Source: Fusicatenibacter saccharivorans
GTDB taxonomy: Bacteria > Bacillota > Clostridia > Lachnospirales > Lachnospiraceae
Direction: 5' to 3'
DNA: 64,000 nucleotides
NCBI RefSeq assembly: GCF_015557635.1
Contig: NZ_JADNOP010000006.1
Span: forward strand, 124,001-188,000
Part shown: one piece after another, positions 26,601 through 31,892 of the stretch
Numbering within the stretch: the first letter of the stretch is position 1
Layout of the letters: each line of letters opens with the position of its first letter
The notes under the pieces: generated by a model
What the model was told of the DNA's origin: nothing
What the model saw: the letters and a program-made list of their open reading frames with translations, nothing else
Databases searched by the model: none
Program-made: the position numbers and the translations under genes

Positions 26601-27649
26601 ACTATTGGTGCGGAAACAAACTGATGGGAACCAAATATGGAGATGTACTGGTTCAGTTTGTTTATGGCGCGGATAAATCCCCAATGATGCTGAAAAAGGG
26701 AGAAAAAGAGTATTATTACTTGTACAACAGCCAGAACGATGTCATCGGACTGATTGACAGCGATGGAAAACAGGTAGTAAACTATTCTTACGATGCATGG
26801 GGAAAACAGACAGGCCTGACCGATACCAGCGGAGAAAATATCGGTAAACTCAACCCGTTCCGTTATCGTGCTTACTGCTATGATGACGATACTAAACTCT
26901 ATGTCACCGCGAGCCGCTATTACGATCCGGAACTGTGCAGATTCCTTTGCGCGGACAACTTTGATGTTGCAAAAGCGCAAATGTTCAGCATGAACGGAAA
27001 GAACCTTTATGTGTATTGCTGCAACAATCCGGTGAATGCGGTAGATGAGGAAGGCAGTTTAGCACAGGTAGTAGGGGTGATCGAAAAACTGCTTGAAACA
27101 CCGTACGGAAGATTTTTAATATTCGGGCTGCTGGGAGGAGTCACATATTGGCTTCAATGTGAGCTTAGCGGGGAAGATGTAACAATGGAAGGACTGTGTG
27201 TTGCGGCTATTTCGGGAGGTATTAATGGCGCTGCTGGTGATATCCCAACAGCTATATTGGTGAGCTTTATGGGAGGCTTTTATTTAGAGTATAGGGAGAC
27301 AAAAGATGCGAAGAGAGCTGTAGCAGCTGGAGTTTATGATGGGATTTCAACGTTTTTAGTGCCAAGTACTTATAATATTTACGTAAAAAAAATGTCAGAG
27401 GAAGTGGCGCTCTCTGTTTTTTCGGATCTTTTTCAAACACCAATACTTGGACATGGAAAAAGTGGCGTTTTGGATGGGATTTTTGGAAAAACAAAGAAGC
27501 AGGAAAATAAAAATGGATCAACACTTAAGAAAAATAGCAACAGCAATTTTAGTACGAAAAAAAATGGGAAAACAAAGAAAAACTGGCAAAATAATAAGCC
27601 TGCGATTTCAAAAAAAATGCAAGATATAGGACTTCCGGCACTTAGATAG
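20696..27649 (+). CDS. Rhs-repeat polymorphic toxin with DNRLRE and ricin-type domains
   Basis: A 2317-residue protein without a signal peptide (start MSQKTDRVIAEIL, RBS AAAGGAG). Domains in order: a charged N-terminus (1-270); a DNRLRE beta-sandwich (about 290-455); a DUF6531/Rhs entry region and first YD repeats (about 480-800); two jelly-roll-like carbohydrate-binding segments (about 830-1140); YD repeats; a ricin-type beta-trefoil (about 1225-1510, with QKWKLEDAG and YLDVNG repeats); a long YD-repeat shell (about 1515-2050); and the Rhs core end (YYDPELCRF...NPVNAVDEEG, about 2065-2120) with Cys and Glu where the family usually has Gly and Pro. The last 197 residues are a Gly-rich hydrophobic stretch and a Lys/Asn-rich tail, in AT-richer DNA; this is the expected toxin position. 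Toxin activity is inferred from architecture. Confidence 0.88.
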   Translation: MSQKTDRVIAEILQKRDRFTKNFRTENHGGAAVIYGYPVHYKEGEEWKEIDNRLEKTENGYQNHASRVKVHFAESSNANEMVTIEKTGRKLSWGFLAEKQKKQNIRSQAAVQAQKREAVFQPENLYPTEEGMQNRAAVQKTEEKSVEQENQEKMSVPGLVAAGHYAEIAENVDLEYKIIGEQVKENLILKSVKAAALEYSFSLQFPGMMIVIREDGGIDLIDEETEEVFYYFAPPCMYDAAGNYSEQVHYELETDAEQHCSILSVVPDQKWLQDENRVYPVVIDPSAETSKTNRAIDDTFVREKSPDSAVVASYGSFTVGHNREYGKCRSFLKFTSLPAMEPGAVIYDAKIYVWQYRYSSDSNQPFFITAHKVTGGWNPGSTTWNNQPAYQSNVLDYCSVKQVQSGNTITVTPCGFNVTKLVREWYNTGVNHGIVITAQNETPYQEAVFISSDYPSNNSYGITSEYFPQGIFYYRSTTGLEDYYSYHEQDAGRAGHGYVNDFNGNLVWVHEDASTSGGLLPIHIRHVYNLSQRSKNNRMGKGWRMNFIQEMEATGNANFPYVYTDGDGTRHYFYKDTADGNKLKDEDGLGYELTQTSSSDGDSYYIMKDKNGWEYAFGHDKYMRSIKDSNGNLQKAQYGPSTAGNYLAYLIDPTGVRMDFGYGKDNNLGNLNANGRSIYFSYDSAGHLTRISYPDNKSTEFFYDGDILVSVQNNDGRQISYKYQDDCGVKRVSEVFEHTGPQNGQRMKISYRNGNTTVFETQGLDGEISRTGDNRKFTYHFDNFGCPADVSDEDGAANSYQFLREGRKNNKLSKTGTLQKVVKNRMEPEPYFVQWDKIKTGSENTIADLDIPDGFPVKKCCIISKNTVNGRNGFSKKQVLEKGTYTFSCYVKVEKCVPDPEKKRSECGAGILLSSGNTEKMDLVKEVKDTDSDEWTRVSATITIASQAEVTTAFFLDNMQGWAYFSCFQLEKSVAANKFNMLRNAFFEEAFNTTGENGWKLSQGESADQIVTDSVKGKCARLRGNLSKDKSLMQTVNVSGKEGDVFVFGCSVKADAIPGRTFRVRAVVQFTDKTTTETIVNCNPYVTEWQFVNGVILTRKDGSTTNKTYESIQIYLEYQKQQNDAFFTGLQLIRDDAESYVYDTNGNIVSAKTAAEQNAFTCNKTDLLSKLIKVTGSSFEYEYDGNKNMTAARNSEGVQYRYTYDTKGNPQNVVIHHDRVSTAVMAGKSYFIRQRKSGKYLDVNGAVDADGTVVQQYEFKGTNAQKWKLEDAGEGYVILKAFNGTGTRVLDIGTDANGSKTVLNVYANKDSQKFRMKPVGEGVYLITSKLSKDQRAIDLLNGKMDNSVQLQIWDQSEVNVNQQWYLEPAEYEGKSDTPVSGKVYMMRLRHSGQYMRVNGTEAGSRIVQDRYWGSESQMFLLNTDGKGAFFLEPANAEGKALSMASNGTLTLQEKDASDSKQKFTFAANGKNYCIKQGNFYLTMPSNSYNENAWIKGVQQTTAATDAQKFILEACSERMTAQYTYTATGRNVKTLTDARGFVTTNEYDSKERLLTGVTDAKGNKVTYTYDTKNDLLTGATASDGTNTVKLGYTYDEGDRLKTIAHNGFEYTYEYDFLGNQTRILAGGNALEEYDYLPSDGPLSEVKYATGEVLKNSYDKYEQIVEQKWNGTTVFRNVYDDYGNVFYHEDLENDRKIFFDYDMIQRMAGYRTTDGETARIQYDSKNRRTGMVHQIDDSKISTSCVFGEIGKAQAPDVIYQIKVNDAVKISYTFDTLCRVTRKTIHLKDKTYPVDYTFVPGRKAGITTLLLKEINNNGKKLSFTYDAVGNIVTISENGVQKVKYTYNALSELTRVDSVWENKSITYTYDAGMNMTSRKEYSYTTGTLGTAVKTDLFTYRTSGWKDQLISYNGSSISYDAVGNITAYQGKTLTWYRGSLLQSLTLNGKKAVYYYDSEGHRVQWKDLNGTSHKNYWCGNKLMGTKYGDVLVQFVYGADKSPMMLKKGEKEYYYLYNSQNDVIGLIDSDGKQVVNYSYDAWGKQTGLTDTSGENIGKLNPFRYRAYCYDDDTKLYVTASRYYDPELCRFLCADNFDVAKAQMFSMNGKNLYVYCCNNPVNAVDEEGSLAQVVGVIEKLLETPYGRFLIFGLLGGVTYWLQCELSGEDVTMEGLCVAAISGGINGAAGDIPTAILVSFMGGFYLEYRETKDAKRAVAAGVYDGISTFLVPSTYNIYVKKMSEEVALSVFSDLFQTPILGHGKSGVLDGIFGKTKKQENKNGSTLKKNSNSNFSTKKNGKTKKNWQNNKPAISKKMQDIGLPALR

Positions 27650-27663
27650 AAAATCTATAAATC

Positions 27664-27699
27664 ACCTTTGCACAAGATGAGAGTACCTTGTGCAAAGGT
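27664..27699. promoter_or_regulatory. Perfect 13-bp hairpin between rhs and the first immunity-like gene
   Basis: ACCTTTGCACAAG (27664-27676) is exactly complementary to 27687-27699, with a 10-base loop. No T-run follows on the plus strand. It may protect or separate the two parts of the mRNA. Confidence 0.5.
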
Positions 27700-27725
27700 A
27701 AAAGTTAAATTAGTAGGTGGCAAAT

Positions 27726-28208
27726 ATGAAGGTAGGATATCGTGAATTTTATAAATATTTTAGTATATCGGTGTTTATGGGGTGCGGATACCTTATGCTG
27801 AATTTTTGGGAAGAGGCCAAAGGTCAAATTAGTTCCTATAATATGCAAGATAAAGCATTTATGATATTTTGGTTTATGATTTATACTTTTGGTGTAGCAT
27901 ATGGAATTATAAATGCTTTAACCAGTATTTATATTTATGAATGGGGAATGCAGATCTCATTTTTGAAATATAAGAAAAAAATTGAATGGGAAGAATTTTC
28001 TGTTATACGAAGATATCATAATCATTTTTTCTTTAATATGTCCAAACAAAAAGATCCAGGTCCGTATTGGGCAATGTTTCATCCATTTACTAGTTTTGTA
28101 ATATTTGATAATTCGCGAAATCGTTCTGTTCATATTATACCGCTCAGCGCCGACGAATTTTGTGACCTCCTCACTTCATACGGTGTCAAGTATACGGAAA
28201 GTAAATAA
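27726..28208 (+). CDS. Putative immunity protein, two-helix membrane family, copy 1
   Basis: A 160-residue protein with two hydrophobic helices (about residues 10-30 and 45-65) and a soluble C-terminal half with the segments KKKIEWEEFSVI, HHHPFT-like FHPFTSFVIFD and the ending LLTSYGVKYTESK. Three paralogues lie downstream at 29559, 30062 and 31346. I chose the ATG at 27726 after AGGTGG; a GTG at 27717 is possible. It sits between rhs and the holin gene, in AT-rich DNA. I do not recognise a named family. Its place right after the rhs C-terminal tail is where an immunity gene stands, and a membrane location would suit a toxin acting at the membrane. Confidence 0.6.
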   Translation: MKVGYREFYKYFSISVFMGCGYLMLNFWEEAKGQISSYNMQDKAFMIFWFMIYTFGVAYGIINALTSIYIYEWGMQISFLKYKKKIEWEEFSVIRRYHNHFFFNMSKQKDPGPYWAMFHPFTSFVIFDNSRNRSVHIIPLSADEFCDLLTSYGVKYTESK

Positions 28209-28222
28209 CATACAAAAAGAGT

Positions 28223-28270
28223 GGAAGTGGCTGTAAGATCCCACGAATTACCAGCCACTTCCCTTTTTAT
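28223..28270 (+). terminator. Terminator/attenuator between copy 1 and holin
   Basis: GGAAGTGGCTG (28223-28233) pairs perfectly with CAGCCACTTCC (28252-28262), followed by CTTTTTAT. It would reduce transcription into the holin and amidase genes. Confidence 0.75.
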
Positions 28271-28304
28271 ACGCAAATTTAGAAAAAGAAAGAAGGAAAT
28301 GCCA

Positions 28305-28724
28305 ATGAAATCAATTTATCGCACGATCATTGCCGCAGCAGGCAGCTTCCTTGCGGCACAGTTTGGAGGCTGGGATGCTGCGCTGGAAACGCTGGTCTGC
28401 TTTATGGCAATTGATTGGATCACGGGAGGTGTTCTGCTTCCTGTCGTTTTTAAAAAGAGTCCGAAATCTGAAAACGGAACATTGGAGAGCCGTGCGGGAT
28501 GGAAAGGACTTTGCAGAAAAGGTATGATGCTGTTCTTTGTGCTGATCGCGGAAAAACTGGATCAGCTCACACAGACCAATTACCTGCGGGATGCCGTCTG
28601 CATTGGATTTATTTTAAATGAAGCAGTTTCGATCCTGGAAAATGCAGGACTGATGGGAGTGAAAATTCCTGAGATTCTGCGGTCGAGGATTGATGTGCTG
28701 AGAAAGGAGGAGCAGAGCAAATGA
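28305..28724 (+). CDS. Phage-type holin (toxin secretion/phage lysis holin family)
   Basis: A 139-residue protein with about three hydrophobic helices and the family-like segments LVCFMAIDWITGGVLLPV and GFILNEAVSILENAGLMGV; it fits the phage_holin_4_1 / TcdE-related group. Holins make pores or lesions in the membrane so that a cell-wall hydrolase or a toxin can pass. The open frame runs back to 28221, but that part is the terminator hairpin; the ATG at 28305 follows GAAGGAAATGCCA with good spacing, while the ATG at 28299 is too close to the AAGGA. The stop overlaps the amidase start (ATGA). No other phage genes are nearby. Confidence 0.85.
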   Translation: MKSIYRTIIAAAGSFLAAQFGGWDAALETLVCFMAIDWITGGVLLPVVFKKSPKSENGTLESRAGWKGLCRKGMMLFFVLIAEKLDQLTQTNYLRDAVCIGFILNEAVSILENAGLMGVKIPEILRSRIDVLRKEEQSK

Positions 28725-29440
28725 GGATTGACAGAAGCTATTGCAGTAACCAGAATACCTGGCCGGAAAATCATCCGCAGTGTATTGTGGTACATAATAC
28801 AGACAACTTTGCCGCCGGAGCCGATGCCCGCGCACATGCAAGAGCGCAGTACCAGGGAAATTTTCAGGATATGTCGGCGCATTATTACGTAGATGACGGA
28901 GAAATTGCTTATCAGGCTGCGCCGCACAGCAGAGGATGCTGGCATATCGGGAGAAATTATGGAAGTAAAAATCTGTTCGGCAGATATGGAAACCGGAACA
29001 GCATCGCAGTTGAGATGTGCGTGCAGAAAGGATATGATTACGAAACCGCATTTTTACATACAGTGGAACTGGTGAAAGACCTGATGAACGAGACAGGGAT
29101 TCCGGCAGATGCAGTTTACCGGCATTACGACATCTGTAGCAAAAACTGCCCGTCCCAGATTCAGAAGCGGGGAGACTGGGAGCGGTTCCAGCGTCTGCTT
29201 CGAGAAACGGAAAACGGCGGTGGAAAAAGTGAATACAATCCCGGCATTTACCGTGTAACGGACCCGGCACTAAACATCCGCACAGGCCCCGGAGTAGAAT
29301 ACCCAGTGGTGGGAGTCATCAAAGATCAGGGAAGTTATACGATCACAGAAATCAGAAACAAAAGCTGGGGCAGACTGCTGTCGGGAGCGGGATGGATCAA
29401 CTGTCATAAAGCATATTGTTTTTACGGAGGAAGCGTGTAA
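28721..29440 (+). CDS. N-acetylmuramoyl-L-alanine amidase with C-terminal SH3 domain
   Basis: A 239-residue endolysin-like protein. The Amidase_2 domain (about residues 1-165) shows the zinc ligand region VVHNTDNF, then AHYYVDDGEIAYQ, and the RHYDICSKNCP segment; the SH3-type wall-binding domain (about 178-239) has YRVTDPALNIRTGPGVEYPV. It has no signal peptide, so it depends on a holin to reach the wall, and its start overlaps the holin stop. It cuts the bond between MurNAc and the stem peptide. Together with the holin it could release the large, signal-less Rhs protein. Confidence 0.93.
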   Translation: MRIDRSYCSNQNTWPENHPQCIVVHNTDNFAAGADARAHARAQYQGNFQDMSAHYYVDDGEIAYQAAPHSRGCWHIGRNYGSKNLFGRYGNRNSIAVEMCVQKGYDYETAFLHTVELVKDLMNETGIPADAVYRHYDICSKNCPSQIQKRGDWERFQRLLRETENGGGKSEYNPGIYRVTDPALNIRTGPGVEYPVVGVIKDQGSYTITEIRNKSWGRLLSGAGWINCHKAYCFYGGSV

Positions 29441-29508
29441 AACGCCATCTTTGACAGTTGAGTAAAATATTGGATTTCTAAATTTCTCTATTTCCTTTTA
29501 CTCATGAA

Positions 29509-29538
29509 TTGACATAGAGTGAAAGCTGGGGGTAAACT
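29509..29538 (+). promoter_or_regulatory. Promoter candidate for immunity-like copies 2 and 3
   Basis: TTGACA at 29509-29514 and TAAACT at 29533-29538 (18-base spacer). TAGAG overlaps the spacer at 29515 and TTCTCTA stands upstream at 29484, the same heptamer as at the rhs promoter. Confidence 0.4.
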
Positions 29539-29558
29539 GTTTTTTGATGGAGGCAAAT

Positions 29559-30041
29559 ATGAGAGCAGGATATCGTAAGTTTTTTATGTTTGGACAAGTT
29601 GCTATATTAATAGGCATCGGGTATCTTATGACAAGATTTTGGGAAGAAGCAAAGAATCAATGCGAATTATATAATTTGCCTCAAAAGCTTTGGGTAATAT
29701 TGGGAATGATGTTTATTTGCGGGATAGTGTCATGGGGAAGTGTAGATGCTTTAACACGTATTTACATCCATAAGTGGGGAATGGAACTTGCCTTTTTGGG
29801 ATATAAGAAAAAAATTGTATGGGAGGATTTTTCCGTTATACAAAGATATAAAAATCATTTTTTCTTTAACGTATCAAAACAAAAAGATAGCGGTCTGTTT
29901 TTTTCAACATATCATCCATTTACTAGCTTTGTGATATTTGATAAGTCAGAATTTAGTTGTGTCCGTACTATGCCAATCAGTGCCGACGAATTTTGTGAAC
30001 TGCTCACTTCGTACGGTGTTGAGTATGCGGAAAGTAAATAG
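29559..30041 (+). CDS. Putative immunity protein, two-helix membrane family, copy 2
   Basis: A 160-residue paralogue of the protein at 27726. The soluble half is nearly the same (KKKIVWEDFSVI, HPFTSFVIFDK, SADEFCELLTSYGVEYAESK shortened: CELLTSYGVEY), while the two N-terminal helices differ more. The ATG at 29559 follows GGAGG; the untranslated start region resembles that of copy 1 (GGCAAATATG). It lies after the amidase gene and 118 bases of AT-rich DNA with a promoter candidate. It may protect against related toxins that the cell does not itself carry, a common role for such extra copies. Confidence 0.6.
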   Translation: MRAGYRKFFMFGQVAILIGIGYLMTRFWEEAKNQCELYNLPQKLWVILGMMFICGIVSWGSVDALTRIYIHKWGMELAFLGYKKKIVWEDFSVIQRYKNHFFFNVSKQKDSGLFFSTYHPFTSFVIFDKSEFSCVRTMPISADEFCELLTSYGVEYAESK

Positions 30042-30061
30042 AAATTGGAGGCGAAGATCGA

Positions 30062-30547
30062 ATGAAAGTAATATGGGATGATTTGGGTAGAAGTATAAAG
30101 TTGATTGTGTGTGCTATGGGTAATTATTATTTGGCGAGTATATGGATAAAAGAAAAAGCCCAGATCCAATCGTATTCATTGAAGGAAAGTATTATAGTAC
30201 TGATAGGAATGATGTTTTTTATTGGCTTATTTGGTGTTGCTGTAACTGTAGAACTTCTAAGACAAATTTACATTTACGAATGGGGAATAAAGCTATCTTT
30301 TTTGAGGTATGAAAAAAAGATAGAATGGGAAGATTTCACTGTGATACAAAGATACAATGATCATTTTTTCTTCAACATATCGAAACAGAAAGACGACAGT
30401 TTATTTTGGTGCACCTATCATCCATTTACCAGTATTATGATATTTGATAAGTTCCGCGGACCGGGCTGGGGAATCATACCGCTCAGTGCCGATGAATTTT
30501 GTGAATTGCTCACTTCATACGGTGTTAAGTATACAGAAAGTAAATAA
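30062..30547 (+). CDS. Putative immunity protein, two-helix membrane family, copy 3
   Basis: A 161-residue paralogue of the proteins at 27726 and 29559, with the shared C-terminal half (KKIEWEDFTVIQRY, YHPFTSIMIFDK, LLTSYGVKYTESK) and different N-terminal helices. It starts 20 bases after copy 2, with GGAGG ten bases before its ATG, so the two are likely one transcript. Right after its stop, 30581-30606 carries a copy of the amidase gene's last 25 bases, which indicates a recombination event at this place. The function is inferred only from context. Confidence 0.6.
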   Translation: MKVIWDDLGRSIKLIVCAMGNYYLASIWIKEKAQIQSYSLKESIIVLIGMMFFIGLFGVAVTVELLRQIYIYEWGIKLSFLRYEKKIEWEDFTVIQRYNDHFFFNISKQKDDSLFWCTYHPFTSIMIFDKFRGPGWGIIPLSADEFCELLTSYGVKYTESK

Positions 30548-30580
30548 CGTACGAAATGAGAGAAAGTGTTCTGATTTCTG

Positions 30581-30606
30581 TTGTTTTTACGGGGGAAAGC
30601 GTGTAG
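30581..30606 (+). repeat. Copy of the amidase 3' end (recombination scar)
   Basis: TTGTTTTTACGGGGGAAAGC at 30581 and on to GTGTAG repeats the last bases of the amidase gene at 29416-29440 (TTGTTTTTACGGAGGAAGC..GTGTAA) with one change, one inserted base and a different stop. Copies 2 and 3 lie between the two. Confidence 0.65.
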
Positions 30607-30646
30607 AATAAATGCAGATATTATGACGGAGTTGGAGGAAAAATAG

Positions 30647-31204
30647 TTGCTTGACTGGATCAATGTTTTTAAAGTAAACCGAAAAATTAAATCCCGTCTC
30701 TGGCCGTGGATCAAGATTATTTTGAGTATTATTCTTTTCTTTGCGGTATTTTACGGGGATACGTATGTTCACATTCTGGATAAAACAAAGACGGGACGAA
30801 TCGTGGAAGCACTGATTCTGGTTGTGTTTTCGTTTCTGGACTATCTGATCTGCTTTATTTCCGTAGCTGAAATGGACTGCCTGAAGGACCGGCGGTACGC
30901 GGCGGCGAAAGAAAGCGGCGAATTTTATAAGGTTTCTGAAATAGAAAGCTCTCTGTTTAATTATGTACCGCGTACCTATACGATTTATTACCGGAGGGGT
31001 AGCAGAAGACTTACATTCGGTGTACGGACAAGAACGACAGGAAATCCGCTGGAAATGGGAGGCAGGGAATATTTCATAGGACCGACAGGAAAGCGGGAGC
31101 AGATCGTGAAAGACCTCGATGCGTTGATGAAAGAAGTAAAAAAATACGCAAGATTTGACAAAGTCCTGGTACAGACAGTGAACGGAGAACCGGTAAAGAG
31201 ATGA
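30647..31204 (+). CDS. Unknown two-helix membrane protein in the immunity array
   Basis: A 185-residue protein starting at a TTG (RBS GGAGGA). It has two hydrophobic helices (about residues 22-45 and 55-80) and a soluble C-terminal half with an alternating, beta-rich pattern (YTIYYRRGSRRLTFGVRT) and a charged end. It does not resemble the 160-residue paralogues in sequence, though the general layout is alike. Its last codons form the left arm of a terminator. A different immunity protein is possible; I do not recognise it. Confidence 0.55.
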   Translation: MLDWINVFKVNRKIKSRLWPWIKIILSIILFFAVFYGDTYVHILDKTKTGRIVEALILVVFSFLDYLICFISVAEMDCLKDRRYAAAKESGEFYKVSEIESSLFNYVPRTYTIYYRRGSRRLTFGVRTRTTGNPLEMGGREYFIGPTGKREQIVKDLDALMKEVKKYARFDKVLVQTVNGEPVKR

Positions 31205-31232
31205 TGATGCCGGTTCTCCGTTGTTTTTTGTA
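31188..31232 (+). terminator. Terminator, first copy of a duplicated 3' end
   Basis: ACGGAGAACCGG pairs with CCGGTTCTCCGT, followed by TGTTTTTTG. The left arm encodes the last residues of the 185-residue protein. A near copy follows immunity-like copy 4 at about 31850-31891. Confidence 0.75.
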
Positions 31233-31325
31233 AATGGATTGACAAGGAGAGAACTTGCCATACGAAGGGATGAACTTTCAGAAGTAATTGAAAAATACCA
31301 GATTGAGTTAAAAAAAGTAAAGTAA
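31233..31325 (+). pseudogene. Possible gene remnant: C-terminal tail of about 30 codons
   Basis: One frame reads LTRRELAIRRDELSEVIEKY and on to a Lys-rich end and a TAA at 31323-31325. The heptad-like, charged pattern looks like a protein tail rather than random sequence, but it has no start or ribosome binding site. It could be the end of a lost gene of the array. Weak evidence. Confidence 0.25.
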
Positions 31326-31345
31326 GAGAAGGTGAATAACGAGCA

Positions 31346-31828
31346 ATGAAAATAAAAAGTTTTCTGCCATCCAAAATAATTGCATGTATGGAATGCTTTG
31401 GGCTTTATGTGACATTAGTATATTTGTTTGTTGAACTAAAACCTGAAAAGCATGAAGCAGTCATTTACCTATGTTTTCTCTATGGGGTGATATGTCTCGG
31501 ATTAACCGTGATATTCTATAATCTTCGAAGAGTATATTTTTATCGGGAAAAGTGTGTTCTTCATTTTGGAAAATATTCAAAAACAATTTCGTGGGATGAA
31601 TTTGAAGTAAAACGAATCGTTCAGTTTAAAAAAGATACATGGCATGAAATTTGTTTTTCTTTATATCCAGGTATAGACGAGCATAACATGGATTATTTTC
31701 ATCCGTTTACGATTGTTATAATAACGTTGGAAGATGGTTATTATTGGGCTGACGGATTGTTTATGAAAAGTGAAGATATTGTTCCTGTTCTGGAAGATTA
31801 TGGAATTCAATTTACAGAGAGAAAATAA
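31346..31828 (+). CDS. Putative immunity protein, two-helix membrane family, copy 4 (divergent)
   Basis: A 160-residue distant paralogue of the proteins at 27726, 29559 and 30062. Two N-terminal helices are followed by a soluble half with SWDEFEV, YFHPFTIVII and the ending LEDYGIQFTERK, matching the WE-x-F, HPFT and YG-x-x-(Y/F)-x-E-x-K positions of the others. Start ATG after AGAAGGTG. It lies between two near copies of the same terminator, so it probably entered or was duplicated by recombination there. It closes the accessory island. Confidence 0.55.
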   Translation: MKIKSFLPSKIIACMECFGLYVTLVYLFVELKPEKHEAVIYLCFLYGVICLGLTVIFYNLRRVYFYREKCVLHFGKYSKTISWDEFEVKRIVQFKKDTWHEICFSLYPGIDEHNMDYFHPFTIVIITLEDGYYWADGLFMKSEDIVPVLEDYGIQFTERK

Positions 31829-31849
31829 GGAAGAGGGCAAGCAGTAAAC

Positions 31850-31891
31850 GGAGAACCATAAAGCGATGATGCCGGTTCTCCGTTTTTTTCT
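31850..31891 (+). terminator. Terminator, second copy of a duplicated 3' end
   Basis: AACGGAGAACC pairs with the GGTTCTCCGTT region, followed by a T-run. With its flanks (GATGATGCCGGTTCTCCG) it repeats the terminator at 31188-31232, but the first arm here is no longer coding. Confidence 0.7.
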
Positions 31892-31892
31892 G

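Noticed and set aside
28221-28304. Upstream extension of the holin frame
   Set aside because: The added 28 codons are encoded by a perfect terminator hairpin, and the ATG at 28305 has better spacing to its ribosome binding site.
28305-29440. Holin and amidase as part of a prophage
   Set aside because: No integrase, terminase, portal, capsid, tail or attachment site is near; neighbours are Rhs and immunity-like genes. A domesticated phage origin of the pair is still possible.
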